Assembly (NCBI GenBank): GCA_013141115.1
Contig: JABFRP010000002.1
Coordinates: 2,158,647-2,222,646 of the forward strand
Direction: 5' to 3'
Source: Ferruginibacter sp.
GTDB taxonomy: Bacteria; Bacteroidota; Bacteroidia; Chitinophagales; Chitinophagaceae
DNA: 64,000 bases
Made by a program: the position numbers and the translations under genes. Below, in pieces: positions 1-9,587 of this stretch. Every line of letters starts with the position of its first letter. The stretch's first letter is position 1. Below the pieces are notes generated by a model. That model saw nothing but the letters and a program-made list of their open reading frames with translations, searched no databases and was not told where the DNA came from.

Positions 1-201
1 TTGCCATTGCAGCAAACATCAAAAGACCAATTGAAAAAAGATATTTTATTAAGCGGCCAAACACAGGATTATTACTGGACCAATGCATGGACGGCTTACA
101 TTGCTAACCCCAATGATACCACCAATGCCAATATTGTAAAAACAAGATTGAAGGACCTCTTTCAGTATTTAATGAAACTGGCCGAATACCAATTAGCTTA
201 A
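1..201 (+). CDS. C-terminal fragment of a DUF1800-type protein (5' end outside window)
   Basis: Only the last 66 codons are inside the window and the frame is open at base 1, so the true start lies upstream. The fragment is polar and ends KLAEYQLA. I identify it mainly by position: it lies 21 bases before a DUF1501 gene on the same strand, and DUF1800 and DUF1501 genes are commonly paired in Bacteroidota and other bacteria. The pair is thought to act outside the cytoplasm, but the biochemical role is not established. The fragment alone is too short for a firm domain assignment. Confidence 0.55.
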   Translation: MPLQQTSKDQLKKDILLSGQTQDYYWTNAWTAYIANPNDTTNANIVKTRLKDLFQYLMKLAEYQLA

Positions 202-222
202 TCTCTCATAAAAATAATACTA

Positions 223-1785
223 ATGAAAAGAAGAGATTTTTTAAGAACAACAGTTCCAGCAGCAATCTTGCCCACTGTTATCAATGGCTTTTCTGTAAAA
301 GCCTTTGGAGCAGAATCGCCATTGGTACAATTATTAGGTACTACCGATACGGATCATGTACTGGTAATAGTGCAACTTAATGGCGGTAACGATGGTTTAA
401 ATACCGTGATACCCATTGATGGATATGCCAATTATTTTAATGCAAGAAGTAATATAGCCCTCCCGGAAAATAAAATTTTAAAACTAACGGATAAGACTGG
501 CCTTAACCCGGCAATGACGGGAATGAAAGCCCTGTACGACGAAGGTAAACTGGGCGTGGTACAGGCTGTAGGTTATCCTGCACCTAACTTCTCCCATTTT
601 CGTGCTACTGATATCTGGATGAGTGCGTCTGCCAGTGATGAAGTGTTGGTTAACGGTTGGGCCGGCCGGTATTTAAATTACGAATTCCCTAATTTTCCTG
701 TGGGTTATCCTAACAGCGATATGCCGGATCCTTTGGGTATTCAAATTGGTTCTACCACATCATTAACTTTCCAAGGTCCTTCGGTTAGCACCGGTATGAG
801 CATTAGCAACCCTACCAGTTTTTATAATTTATTAAATGGTATTGAAGACCCTGCACCTAATACACCTGCCGGAAAAGAATTAAAATATGTGCGGCTGGTG
901 GCCAAACAAACATCGCAATACACTTCTGTTGTAAAAGCCGCCGCAGAAAGAGTAACACAACAATCGCCTTATCCAACACCCAACTCACTTGCCGATCAGT
1001 TAAAAATTGTTGCAAGACTAGTAAAGGGCGGATTAAAAACAAGGGTGTACATGGTGCAGTATGGCGGATTTGATACGCACTCTTTGCAAACCACCACCAC
1101 CGATACAACGGTTGGTAATCATGCCAATTTATTAAAGAATGTAAGCGATGCTATAAAGGCCTTTCAGGATGATCTTAAATTTTTGGGAGTAGAAGAAAGA
1201 GTAGTGGGCATGACCTTTAGTGAATTTGGCCGACGTATAAAAAGTAACAGCAGCGTAGGTACCGACCATGGTGCAGCAGCGCCGGTATTTTTATTTGGTA
1301 AGAATGTAGTGCCTGCGGTATTAGGCAACAACCCTACGATACCTGCAAATGCAACAGTGAATGATAATATACCCATGCAATACGATTTCAGAAGCGTGTA
1401 CGCCTCACTTTTAGAAAACTGGCTTTGTGTAAAAAATGCCGACCTGCAGCAAATTATGCTAAAGAATTTTCAAAGCCTGAATATTATCAACAGTGCGGCC
1501 TGCAAAATTGTAAATCCTAATACTTCGGGTAATAGTTATCTGGAAATTTGGGGCAGCCCGTTCACCCAATCCACTACCATTAAATATAAAACAGATGGAG
1601 GCCATACCTTACTGCAAATATTTGATACTATGGGCCGCTTAATAAAAACGGTATTGGATACCGAACTTAGTGCAGGATCTTATACTTACAATTTTGACAG
1701 TGGTGCTTTGCCTGCAGGTGTGTATTATGCCCGTTTGCAAAATGGTGCTACACAGCAGGTAAAAGCCATGGTAAAAGTGCGGTAG
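223..1785 (+). CDS. DUF1501 family secreted protein with C-terminal sorting-like domain
   Basis: The 520-residue product begins MKRRDFLRTT, a twin-arginine-like signal. The body (about residues 45-420) has DUF1501 hallmarks: VQLNGGNDGLNTV near residue 50, a SHFRATDIW segment near 125, and FSEFGRR with a following TDHG near 330-350. DUF1501 is distantly related to the sulfatase/alkaline phosphatase fold. The last 80 or so residues form a separate beta-rich module (LLQIFDTMGRLIKTV, LPAGVYYARL) typical of type IX secretion sorting domains, so the protein is probably exported and then sent through the outer membrane. It lies just after the DUF1800-like gene, probably in one operon. Catalytic activity is unknown. 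Confidence 0.85.
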   Translation: MKRRDFLRTTVPAAILPTVINGFSVKAFGAESPLVQLLGTTDTDHVLVIVQLNGGNDGLNTVIPIDGYANYFNARSNIALPENKILKLTDKTGLNPAMTGMKALYDEGKLGVVQAVGYPAPNFSHFRATDIWMSASASDEVLVNGWAGRYLNYEFPNFPVGYPNSDMPDPLGIQIGSTTSLTFQGPSVSTGMSISNPTSFYNLLNGIEDPAPNTPAGKELKYVRLVAKQTSQYTSVVKAAAERVTQQSPYPTPNSLADQLKIVARLVKGGLKTRVYMVQYGGFDTHSLQTTTTDTTVGNHANLLKNVSDAIKAFQDDLKFLGVEERVVGMTFSEFGRRIKSNSSVGTDHGAAAPVFLFGKNVVPAVLGNNPTIPANATVNDNIPMQYDFRSVYASLLENWLCVKNADLQQIMLKNFQSLNIINSAACKIVNPNTSGNSYLEIWGSPFTQSTTIKYKTDGGHTLLQIFDTMGRLIKTVLDTELSAGSYTYNFDSGALPAGVYYARLQNGATQQVKAMVKVR

Positions 1786-1806
1786 AGAAAAATAAAATTG
1801 ATTAAA

Positions 1807-1833
1807 AAAGCCAGCTGATCTTTAGCTGGCTTT
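1807..1833. terminator. Bidirectional intrinsic terminator
   Basis: AAAGCCAGCT and AGCTGGCTTT form a perfect 10-bp stem with a 7-base loop. T-rich sequence follows on the plus strand and the A-run before the stem gives a T-run on the minus strand. It sits between the converging DUF1501 and acyl-CoA dehydrogenase genes and can serve both. Confidence 0.85.
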
Positions 1834-1856
1834 ATATTTTATAAGAAAATAAAAGA

Positions 1857-2996
1857 TCATCGCAACACTTCCCTGCTAATAACAATTTTCTGTATCTCAC
1901 TAGTTCCTTCACCAATAGTACATAGCTTACTATCCCTGTAAAATTTTTCTACAGGAAAATCTTTGGTGTAACCATAGCCGCCAAAAATTTGTACCGCATC
2001 GGTGCTCACTTTTACGGCTACCTCGCTAGCATAATATTTTGCCATGGCGGCTTCCTTGGTCATGGGTTTGCCAGCCATTTTTAAATAGCAGGCCTGATGA
2101 ATTAATAATTCGGCAGCGGCAATTTCGGTAGCCATATCAGCCAGTTTAAAACTAATACCCTGGAAATTTGAAATAGGCTGATCAAATTGGTAACGCTCCT
2201 GCGAATATTGTAAGGAAGCTTCATACGCACCTTTAGCAATACCTAAACTTAATGCCGCAATAGAAATTCTGCCACCATCCAATACCTTCATGCTTTGTTT
2301 AAAACCTGCACCAATTTCGCCTAAGCGGTTGGCGTCTGGTATGCGGCAATTGTCAAAAATCATTTCTGCAGTTTCACTTGCCCTCATGCCTAATTTATTT
2401 TCTTTTTTGCCACCACTAAAACCAGGCGTGCCACGTTCTACCACAAACGCAGTACAATTATCTTTTGCTCTTGGTTCGCCGGTACGGCAAATCACAACAG
2501 CAATATCACCACTTTTTCCGTGGGTAATCCAGTTTTTGGTGCCATTTAATATCCAATCGTTACCATCTTTTACCGCAGTGGTTTTCATGTTGCCGGCATC
2601 GCTGCCTGTGTTGGCTTCTGTTAAACCCCAGGCGCCTAAATATTCTGCGCTGGCTAATTTGGGTAAATATTTTTGTTTCTGTTCTTCGTTACCAAAAGCC
2701 AATATATGCCCGGTGCAAAGTGAATTATGCGCTGCCAATGATAAACCAATGGAACCGCAAACTTTGGCAATTTCCTGTATAGCTACATTGTATTCAAAAT
2801 AACCCATGCCGCTGCCGCCATATTGTTCGGGTACAAATACACCCATCAATCCCAGTTTACCCATTGCTTTAAAAATGTGCAGGGGAAATTCCTGGCTTTC
2901 GTCCCATTCCATTAAATGCGGTTTGATGTATTGATTGGCAAAATCCCTTGCCGTATGTGCCACCTGTTGTGTTAATTCACTTTGTTGAAAATTCAT
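1857..2996 (-). CDS. Acyl-CoA dehydrogenase, short/medium-chain type
   Basis: This 379-residue flavoprotein matches the family length. It oxidises acyl-CoA to trans-2-enoyl-CoA and passes electrons to an electron-transfer flavoprotein. Visible signatures are GAWGLTEANTGSDAG near residue 130 (FAD/substrate site), WITHGKSGD near 155, and IGEGTSEIQ near 365, which carries the expected catalytic glutamate. The C-terminal QIFGGYGYTKDFPVEK segment is also typical. It stands alone on the minus strand, with TAAGTTTG about 22 bases upstream of the ATG as a possible -7 box. Chain-length preference cannot be read from sequence. Confidence 0.93.
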   Translation of the reverse strand: MNFQQSELTQQVAHTARDFANQYIKPHLMEWDESQEFPLHIFKAMGKLGLMGVFVPEQYGGSGMGYFEYNVAIQEIAKVCGSIGLSLAAHNSLCTGHILAFGNEEQKQKYLPKLASAEYLGAWGLTEANTGSDAGNMKTTAVKDGNDWILNGTKNWITHGKSGDIAVVICRTGEPRAKDNCTAFVVERGTPGFSGGKKENKLGMRASETAEMIFDNCRIPDANRLGEIGAGFKQSMKVLDGGRISIAALSLGIAKGAYEASLQYSQERYQFDQPISNFQGISFKLADMATEIAAAELLIHQACYLKMAGKPMTKEAAMAKYYASEVAVKVSTDAVQIFGGYGYTKDFPVEKFYRDSKLCTIGEGTSEIQKIVISREVLR

Positions 2997-3055
2997 AGTA
3001 AAGCTGTCTTTGAATTTACAAACTTAAGGAATTTAAAATACTAACAAGCGTTAGC

Positions 3056-4006
3056 TTATTGAGTGCTGAGATATGGCACCACTTTATTAAACACTTCTTC
3101 CGTAACCAACATTATCTTTTTTATATCGGCAACCGAGGCAAAATTACCGTGCTGCGTTCTGTACTGTACAATGGCATTGGCCAAATTGTAGCGGAGATAA
3201 GGATGCGATTTCATTTCATCAACGGATGCCATGTTAATATTTAATTGCTTTATAGCCGTAATGCTGATGGATAACCTGGATTTTATTTTTTGAAAAGTAC
3301 TGTCGGGTAAACCAAAAGTTTCGGCTACTTGTTCTGCTTTGTAAAATCCACCTAGTTTTTCCCTGAAGTTGATAATGCGATGCGCCAGTTTGCTGCCAAT
3401 GCCGGGCAGTGCAATAAAAGCGCTGGTATCGGCACTGTTTACATCAACAACCGAGGGGGCATATTTTGGTTTATCATAGGTCTTTGCTTCGTAAGTTTTT
3501 TGCGGATAATTATTTTCTTTTGCAGCAATTTGTATAAAAGGCGTTAATCGTTCTATTTCATCAGGGTGAAGTCCCCATATTTTACCAATATCTTCCGGCT
3601 TATAAAAATGCCCGCCCTTGCTTAAATAGTTTTGAATAGTGGCAATGGTTTTTTCTCTTACACCCAATCTTTGCCAATCGGCAACTGTTACGGTGTTAGG
3701 GTCGAAATAAAATAATTCTCCTTTGATAGTTTTGTTATAATTTTTTTCAGAAGGCTGATAATAATTTTGATAATTATCTTCATCAAAATTCTTTCTTACG
3801 TATTGGTTGGCAGTATCCTGTTGTTTTATTTTTAGTGCCGCAATTTCTTTTTTAAAATCAGCAGTATTTGCAGGTTTTGCTTTTATAAATAAGGGATACA
3901 AAAAGGGAAGCAGTGTAAATAACAGAATGAGTACCAGCAATGCAATGGTGCCGGTTCTTTCTTTTTTGGTAAAAGTAAAATAGCTGCTGAATATTTTTTG
4001 CCACAT
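3056..4006 (-). CDS. Membrane-anchored helix-hairpin-helix (ComEA-like) protein
   Basis: The 316-residue product has one N-terminal membrane segment (about residues 19-42, GTIALLVLILL onward) and three HhH-type modules near 90-165, 185-240 and 255-316. The middle one, DVNSADTSAFIALPGIGSKLA, is the clearest. Such modules in ComEA bind DNA non-specifically. Bacteroidota carry similar anchored proteins of unknown role, which may act in DNA uptake or only as structural HhH proteins. The membrane anchor and tandem HhH modules are visible; a competence role is inference. Confidence 0.8.
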   Translation of the reverse strand: MWQKIFSSYFTFTKKERTGTIALLVLILLFTLLPFLYPLFIKAKPANTADFKKEIAALKIKQQDTANQYVRKNFDEDNYQNYYQPSEKNYNKTIKGELFYFDPNTVTVADWQRLGVREKTIATIQNYLSKGGHFYKPEDIGKIWGLHPDEIERLTPFIQIAAKENNYPQKTYEAKTYDKPKYAPSVVDVNSADTSAFIALPGIGSKLAHRIINFREKLGGFYKAEQVAETFGLPDSTFQKIKSRLSISITAIKQLNINMASVDEMKSHPYLRYNLANAIVQYRTQHGNFASVADIKKIMLVTEEVFNKVVPYLSTQ

Positions 4007-4070
4007 ACGAAATGCAATTAGCTACAAAATAGCTGCTATACTTAATACTACCAATACCCTAAACTGGTAA

Positions 4071-4850
4071 TTATTTAAAAGAAAGTTCCAATCCATCCCA
4101 GGCCAGTTCAATACCAATGGGTAAAGTAGGATTTACCTCGCTGTATAAACCCAGTTGATGGCTTACATGTGTAAAATAACTTTTAGGAATGCCCATACCC
4201 TGCACTTCGGTAATGGCTTCATCAAGGGTATAGTGAGAAATATGTTTTTCTCTACGCAGTGCATTCAATACGGCAACTTCACTACCCCTTATTTTTTGTT
4301 TTTCTTCTTCTTCAATTCTGTTGGCATCGGTGATATAGGTAAACTTGCCAAACCTAAAACCCAGCACAGGCATGCGGTGGTGCCAAACTTCTATTGGTAT
4401 TACCGGTATATCGCCAATGTAAAAAGGCTTGCCGTTAATGGTGTTTAAATTAATATCCGGCACGCCGGGATATTTTTTATCGGAGAAGGCGTAGGCAAAT
4501 TCTCTTTTTATAGCTTCTTCTGTTAAGGAGTTGGCAAATACTTCCATTGGCTTTTGCTGCAAATAATTATAAGCTCTTATATCATCCAAACCAGCCACAT
4601 GATCTTTATGCGGATGTGTAAATAAAACTGCATCTAATTTTTTTACGCCAGCCCTCAGCATCTGGTACCTGAAGTCGGGAGTGGTATCTACCACAAAGGT
4701 TGTATTGGCACTCTGCACCAAAATACTGCTGCGTAGTCTTTTATCTTTTTTATCGGTAGATAAACATACGGCACAATTGCAACCAATCATTGGTACACCG
4801 CTGCTGGTGCCTGTACCGAGAAATGTTATTTTTAAGGGGGGGCTTTGCAC
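4071..4850 (-). CDS. MBL-fold metal hydrolase, PhnP-like
   Basis: A metallo-beta-lactamase-fold enzyme with the motif THPHKDHVAG and a later WHHRMPVLG histidine site. The start region ITFLGTGTSSGVP, followed by a cysteine cluster (GCNCAVC), matches PhnP-like cyclic phosphate phosphodiesterases. The frame stays open to a TTG-type start at 4916, but that adds a hydrophobic 22-residue extension unlike the family. I prefer the GTG at 4850, which gives about 259 residues. No phn genes are nearby, so the substrate is unknown. A seven-G run lies near the start but the frame is intact. Confidence 0.78.
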   Translation of the reverse strand: MQSPPLKITFLGTGTSSGVPMIGCNCAVCLSTDKKDKRLRSSILVQSANTTFVVDTTPDFRYQMLRAGVKKLDAVLFTHPHKDHVAGLDDIRAYNYLQQKPMEVFANSLTEEAIKREFAYAFSDKKYPGVPDINLNTINGKPFYIGDIPVIPIEVWHHRMPVLGFRFGKFTYITDANRIEEEEKQKIRGSEVAVLNALRREKHISHYTLDEAITEVQGMGIPKSYFTHVSHQLGLYSEVNPTLPIGIELAWDGLELSFK

Positions 4851-4975
4851 TTTGCAAAAATAAGGGAGGAGGGGGAAAGTAAATAAAGTATAAAAAGTAA
4901 ATAAAGAAATAAGCACTGATGGAGTAAACCACCTGAAGTTGAAGGCTGGTCTATATACTTTATTTACCTATAAAC

Positions 4976-5245
4976 TTATTTTGCTGCTTCAGCAGCCATA
5001 ACTTCTTCATACATTTTCTGGCTCTCGTGTGTAAGTGCATCAAAGTTGATGTCTAATTGAGGCATCAGGTCGATAAGAGTATTTATTCTGCCTTCTGTTT
5101 GAAAAAATTTATTAAGTACAATAACTCTTTTAGCCTGTAAGATGCAATAGCCGCTTTGAAAATTGCCTCTTTCATAACGGATCACATAACCGGCTTCCTC
5201 CGCAATTCTTTCTATTTTATCTAATATGTTTGATGTGTACTTCAT
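4976..5245 (-). CDS. Small conserved Bacteroidota protein of unknown function
   Basis: An 89-residue soluble protein with no signal peptide or membrane segment. It has an N-terminal helix (SNILDKIERIAEEAGYVIRYERG) and a single cysteine near residue 33. It resembles short uncharacterised proteins I associate with Bacteroidota; no domain name can be assigned with confidence. It is downstream of porX on the same strand, separated by 169 bases that contain a small hairpin at 5310-5329. Coding is supported by good length, clean composition and lack of a competing frame. Confidence 0.7.
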   Translation of the reverse strand: MKYTSNILDKIERIAEEAGYVIRYERGNFQSGYCILQAKRVIVLNKFFQTEGRINTLIDLMPQLDINFDALTHESQKMYEEVMAAEAAK

Positions 5246-5414
5246 TCAGTGAATCATGAATTTTAAACACTACAAAAATAAAGCAGTAATCAGGTTAACG
5301 ATGCTTTACTTATCAACAAACGTTGATAAAAACTTGCTTACTGTTTGTTACTCAGTCAACTACTAAATTCAAAAACTCTTCCAGGTTCCCCCTAACTTGT
5401 TGTGGGCGGGGGCT

Positions 5415-6971
5415 TTACTTATTCGTCATCCTTATCACCGGCACAATCATCTCCTCTAAGCTTACACCGCCATGCTGAAATGTATTGCGGTAATAATTTA
5501 CAAAATGATTATAGTTATTGGGATAACACAAAAACAAATCGCCTTTAGCAAAAATAAAACTGGAGTTTACATTGGGCACCGGTAAACCAGCTTCTCTCGG
5601 GTCCCGAAAAGCCAGTACATCTTTGGCCTCGTAATTTAAATTGCGGCCATGTTTATAACGCAGGTTGGCGGTGGTTTGTTTATCGCCAATTACTTTTGCT
5701 GGCGTATTTACCCTTACACTGCCATGATCTGTTGCCACTATCATGGTTATTTTTTTATCCGCAATTTTTTTAAGTGCAGCATGTAATGGCGAATGTGTAA
5801 ACCAACTTTCGGTAATACTTCTGTAACTGGTTTCGTCTCCGGCCAGTTCTTTTAATACTTCCATTTCGGTACGGGCATGGCTAAGCATATCCACAAAATT
5901 GTACACAATAATATTAATATCATTGGTGAGCATGTTGTGAATATTGTCTACCAGTTTTTGTCCATCATGATTGTTGGTGATCTTGGTATAAGAATATTTT
6001 AAATCGCCTTTGCCTAACCTTTTTAATTGTGCTTTAAAAAAGTCTTCTTCAAACATATTTTTACCGCCTTCTTCATCATCATTTTTCCATTGTACCGGAA
6101 ACTGTTTTTCAATATCTACCGGAAGTAAGCCTGCAAATATGGCGTTACGGGCATATTGTGTAGCAGTGGGTAATATGGAGTAAAAAGTTTCTTCTTCATG
6201 TATGCGAAAGCTTTCTGCAAAAATGGGTTGTATCGTTTTCCATTGATCAAAACGCAAATTATCTATCAGTACAAAAAATAAGGGTGTGCCTTTTTCTAAA
6301 TGAGGAAACACTTTAAACTTCATCAGCGTATTGCTCATGATGGGGGCGGCAGTGCTTTTAGGGCCTACCCACGATGCATAATTTTTAGAAATAAATTTAA
6401 AGAAATCATTGTTAGCTTCTGCCTTTTGCGATTGAAAAATTTCCTGCATTTCCGGGCTATCACTCTTCTTCATTTCAAGCTCCCAATACACCAGTTTTTT
6501 ATAAATATCCATCCATGCATTGTAATCGGGGTTATCGCTTAAAGCCATAAATAAACTGCGAAACTCCTGTTGGTATGCCGAAGTGGTTTTTTCTGCCACC
6601 AATCTTTTATTATCAATTAATTTTTTTAAACTCAGCCAAACCTGGTTGGGGTTTACGGGTTTTATCAAATAATCACTTATTTGAGAGCCGATGGCTTCAT
6701 CCATTAAATTTTCCGCCTCATTTTTAGTAATTAATACTACAGGTAAGTTGCTGTTTACTTCTTTAATTTGCTGCAATGTTTGCAAACCGGTTAAGCCCGG
6801 CATACTTTCATCCATAAGCACTACATCTACAATATTTTCTTTTACAAATTCTATGGCATCAAAACCGTTGGTTTTAGTTTGCACTTCGTACCCCTTGTTT
6901 TCTAAAAACATTATTTGTGATGTAAGGCTGTCAATCTCATCATCTACCCAAAGTATTTTTGCTATGCTCAT
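5415..6971 (-). CDS. porX: PorX: response regulator with PglZ/alkaline-phosphatase-like effector domain
   Basis: The first 120 residues are a receiver domain with WVDDE, the phosphoacceptor aspartate near residue 54 (VLMDESMPG) and a conserved lysine in YLIKPV. The rest is a PglZ domain of the alkaline phosphatase superfamily, with FVLIDNLRFDQW and IVATDHGSVRV contributing metal ligands. PorX controls type IX secretion genes together with the kinase PorY and a sigma factor, and its effector domain is a zinc phosphodiesterase in characterised relatives. I chose the ATG at 6971 because it starts directly at the receiver fold; the frame extends 7 codons upstream to 6992 with no added homology. 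No porY is in the window. Confidence 0.93.
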   Translation of the reverse strand: MSIAKILWVDDEIDSLTSQIMFLENKGYEVQTKTNGFDAIEFVKENIVDVVLMDESMPGLTGLQTLQQIKEVNSNLPVVLITKNEAENLMDEAIGSQISDYLIKPVNPNQVWLSLKKLIDNKRLVAEKTTSAYQQEFRSLFMALSDNPDYNAWMDIYKKLVYWELEMKKSDSPEMQEIFQSQKAEANNDFFKFISKNYASWVGPKSTAAPIMSNTLMKFKVFPHLEKGTPLFFVLIDNLRFDQWKTIQPIFAESFRIHEEETFYSILPTATQYARNAIFAGLLPVDIEKQFPVQWKNDDEEGGKNMFEEDFFKAQLKRLGKGDLKYSYTKITNNHDGQKLVDNIHNMLTNDINIIVYNFVDMLSHARTEMEVLKELAGDETSYRSITESWFTHSPLHAALKKIADKKITMIVATDHGSVRVNTPAKVIGDKQTTANLRYKHGRNLNYEAKDVLAFRDPREAGLPVPNVNSSFIFAKGDLFLCYPNNYNHFVNYYRNTFQHGGVSLEEMIVPVIRMTNK

Positions 6972-6978
6972 AATTGGT

Positions 6979-7063
6979 GGTTGATGGTTCATAGTTGACA
7001 GTGCTTAGTTGATGGTGCAGTATTAAGCTTTTACCATGAACTATGAACTATATACCATAAACC
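6979..7063. repeat. Intergenic inverted-repeat island 1
   Basis: The gap between porX and the HD gene holds degenerate copies of a word like GGTTCATAGTT. GTTCATAGTT at 6987-6996 pairs perfectly with AACTATGAAC at 7039-7048, and further imperfect copies flank both arms. It lies between divergent genes, so it is not a simple terminator. Related islands occur at 8372-8457 and 12074-12178. Confidence 0.7.
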
Positions 7064-7190
7064 GTTTAAGCAAATTTAATTTTTTATATCAATGCTGCTA
7101 ACCTTTATTTAGCTTTGTATATCTTTTAACAAATAGGATTTGTGGCTAAAGTATAACCACCAAACAATAACAACAAACTACAAACAATTA

Positions 7191-8372
7191 ATGTCTTTTC
7201 GTAAAATAATTAACGATCCGGTGTATGGCTTTATTACTATCGATGATGAATTGATATACCAGGTCATTGCTCATCCTTATTACCAGCGCCTGCGCCGCAT
7301 TAATCAAATGGCCATGGCCTATTTGGTTTATCCCGGTGCCGTACATACCCGGTTGCATCATTCTTTAGGCGCCTATCATTTAATGAGCAGTGCTTTAAAT
7401 GAATTAAAAAATAAAGGCACTGAAATTACGGCTGCAGAAGATCAGGCTGCAAAAATTGCTATTTTGTTACATGATGTAGGCCACGGGCCTTTTAGCCATG
7501 CATTGGAGCATGTGTTGATAGAAAGCATGCATCATGAAGAAATTTCGCTAAAGATAATGCAGGAATTAAATGAGCAGTTTAATGGCAAACTGCAGTTAGC
7601 TATAGATATTTTTACAGGCAACTATTCAAAAAAATATTTGCACCAGCTCATCAGCGGGCAACTGGATGTAGACCGCATGGATTATTTAACCAGGGATAGT
7701 TTTTTCTCCGGCGTAAATGAAGGTGTAATTGGTTACGACCGTATTTTAAAAATGCTTACCGTACACAACGGCGAGTTGATGGTGGAAGAAAAAGGCATTT
7801 ATTCTATTGAAAAATTTTTGGTGGCACGCCGCTTAATGTACTGGCAGGTGTATTTGCATAAAACGGTTAACTGTGCCGAGCAAATGCTGCAACGAATTAT
7901 TAAAAGAGCAAGGCTGGTAAAAGCTATTGTGCCAGGTGTACTTAATAAACTAATTAACGAACCCGGTACTAAAATTACCATTGAAGAATTTTGTGCATTA
8001 GATGATTACGATTTGCATTGTGCAATAAAAACCTGGAGTACACACAAAGATAAAATACTATCCATATTATGTAAAGGCATAATTAACCGGCAACTTTTAA
8101 AAACCAAATACTTTGGAGAACCGGTTGATAAAAATTTACTGGAAGAAAAAACAAAAGAAGTTTGTGCCAAACTAAACATTACTGAAGAAGAAGCCGGCTG
8201 GTTGGTTTTTACAGGTCAGGCTGCAAGCAGCACATACAATTTTGATAATGAACATATTTATATTTTATTTAAAGATGGTTCAGTAAAAGATATATCAGAA
8301 GTAGATAATGCATTAATAAACCAAAACCTGAAGGGTAAGGTTAAAAAATATTACATTTGTTACTTAAGATAA
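7191..8372 (+). CDS. HD-domain phosphohydrolase (dGTPase-like family)
   Basis: A 393-residue protein from the ATG at 7191; 17 codons of open frame upstream (from 7140) are outside the conserved start MSFRKIINDPVYG. The HD metal site is visible as the TRLHHSLG histidines, ILLHDVGHGPFSHALE and DVDRMDYL, the pattern of the dGTPase-related HD family. Members hydrolyse nucleotides or bind them as regulators; the substrate here is unknown. It sits immediately upstream of lpxD, an arrangement I know from other Bacteroidota, but a link to lipid A is not shown. Confidence 0.85.
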   Translation: MSFRKIINDPVYGFITIDDELIYQVIAHPYYQRLRRINQMAMAYLVYPGAVHTRLHHSLGAYHLMSSALNELKNKGTEITAAEDQAAKIAILLHDVGHGPFSHALEHVLIESMHHEEISLKIMQELNEQFNGKLQLAIDIFTGNYSKKYLHQLISGQLDVDRMDYLTRDSFFSGVNEGVIGYDRILKMLTVHNGELMVEEKGIYSIEKFLVARRLMYWQVYLHKTVNCAEQMLQRIIKRARLVKAIVPGVLNKLINEPGTKITIEEFCALDDYDLHCAIKTWSTHKDKILSILCKGIINRQLLKTKYFGEPVDKNLLEEKTKEVCAKLNITEEEAGWLVFTGQAASSTYNFDNEHIYILFKDGSVKDISEVDNALINQNLKGKVKKYYICYLR

Positions 8373-8457
8373 TGGTTCATAGATCATGGTTAATAGTAAA
8401 AGTATAAAACCCATGATATTTAAACCATGAACTATCACCCATGAACTATTAACCACA
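8372..8457. repeat. Intergenic inverted-repeat island 2
   Basis: TGGTTAATAGT at 8387-8397 pairs perfectly with ACTATTAACCA at 8445-8455. Additional copies, ATGGTTCATAG at 8372 and CCATGAACTAT near 8425, pair imperfectly. The whole HD-lpxD gap is built from this word. There is no T-run after the stem, so it does not look like a terminator. Confidence 0.75.
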
Positions 8458-8459
8458 AT

Positions 8460-9500
8460 ATGCAATTTTCTGCAATACAAATAGCCACGATGATTGGCGG
8501 AAAGGTAGAAGGCAACCCCGATGCAGCCGTAGCTTCTTTTGGCAAAATAGAAGAAGCACAGGTGGGACAATTGGCTTTTTTGGCCAACCCAAAGTATGAA
8601 GAATACTTATACAGCACCAACGCATCAATCATTATTGTAAATGACACACTGGAATTAAAACAACCCATTACCGCTACCTTAATTAAAGTAGCTGATGCCT
8701 ACACTTCGTTTGCAGTTTTATTAGATAAATACCAGCAAATACAAAGGCAACAATTAAGCGGTATACAACAACCGGTTTACATTGATGCCACTGCAAAAAT
8801 TGGTGACAATGTTTTTATTGGCGCTTTTGCTTATTTAGGCCAAAAAGTTATTGTGGCTGATGGGGCAAAAATTTATCCTAATGTGTATTTGGGCAATAAT
8901 GTTACTGTTGGAGAAAATGCAGTGATTCATCCCGGCGTAAAAATTTATCATGATTGTGTGATTGGAAAAAATGTGGTGATACATGCAGGTACCATTATTG
9001 GTAGTGATGGTTTTGGTTTTGCGCCGCAGGCGGATGGTACATTTAAAAAAATTCCTCAAATTGGAAATGTTATTATAGAAGATGATGTGGAAATAGGTGC
9101 CAATGCAACCATTGACAGGGCAACCATGGGCAGCACTTTAATTAAATCGGGTGCCAAGCTGGATAACCTGTTGCAGATTGGGCATAATGCCGAAGTAGGC
9201 AACAATACCATTATTGCTGCCCAATCGGGCATAAGCGGCAGTACCAAAGTGGGCAATAATGTTATGATTGGCGGGCAGGCAGGTGTGGTAGGACATATTA
9301 CCATTGGCGATGGTGCAAAAATTAATGCACAAAGTGGTGTAAGTAAATCTTTGGAGCCGGGTAAAACTGTTACAGGTTCGCCTGCATACGAGTTTACTGC
9401 TGCATTACGCAGCCAGGCCACCAGCCGTAAATTACCCGATCTGGAAAAACGGATCAAACAATTAGAAGATCAAATAGCTGCCTTAACAGAAAAAAAATAA
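8460..9500 (+). CDS. lpxD: UDP-3-O-(3-hydroxyacyl)glucosamine N-acyltransferase
   Basis: LpxD adds the second 3-hydroxyacyl chain, from acyl-ACP, to UDP-3-O-acylglucosamine in lipid A synthesis. The 346-residue product has the family's N-terminal uridine-binding domain (residues 1-100), then left-handed beta-helix hexapeptide repeats (about 105-310), then a C-terminal helix. LLQIGHNAEVGNN near residue 240 holds the expected catalytic histidine, and GSDGFGF near 182 is a family signature. Together with the downstream lpxC/fabZ and lpxA genes it supplies the first steps of the Raetz pathway. Confidence 0.95.
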   Translation: MQFSAIQIATMIGGKVEGNPDAAVASFGKIEEAQVGQLAFLANPKYEEYLYSTNASIIIVNDTLELKQPITATLIKVADAYTSFAVLLDKYQQIQRQQLSGIQQPVYIDATAKIGDNVFIGAFAYLGQKVIVADGAKIYPNVYLGNNVTVGENAVIHPGVKIYHDCVIGKNVVIHAGTIIGSDGFGFAPQADGTFKKIPQIGNVIIEDDVEIGANATIDRATMGSTLIKSGAKLDNLLQIGHNAEVGNNTIIAAQSGISGSTKVGNNVMIGGQAGVVGHITIGDGAKINAQSGVSKSLEPGKTVTGSPAYEFTAALRSQATSRKLPDLEKRIKQLEDQIAALTEKK

Positions 9501-9587
9501 TTTTTGTAAAGTTTATTATTTGTAATTGCCAACGATCTTGCTGCTATTGTAATCTAATTAATTAATCAGTATCAACTATCTATTACA

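Noticed and set aside
857..1108. Long reverse-strand ORFs inside real genes (for example here and at 9056-9457, 36694-37185)
   Set aside because: They lie antisense to well-supported proteins, have odd composition and no recognisable domain, so they are shadows of the coding strand.
4836..4842. Seven-G run near the start of the MBL hydrolase as a frameshift or phase-variation site
   Set aside because: The frame is intact through the run with family-typical sequence following. Variation could only be judged from reads or other strains.
5310..5329. Hairpin TTATCAAC-AAAC-GTTGATAA resembling a DnaA box
   Set aside because: Only one imperfect site, no cluster of boxes, no dnaA or dnaN nearby and no AT-rich unwinding stretch. 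It is better seen as a small hairpin between porX and the downstream gene.
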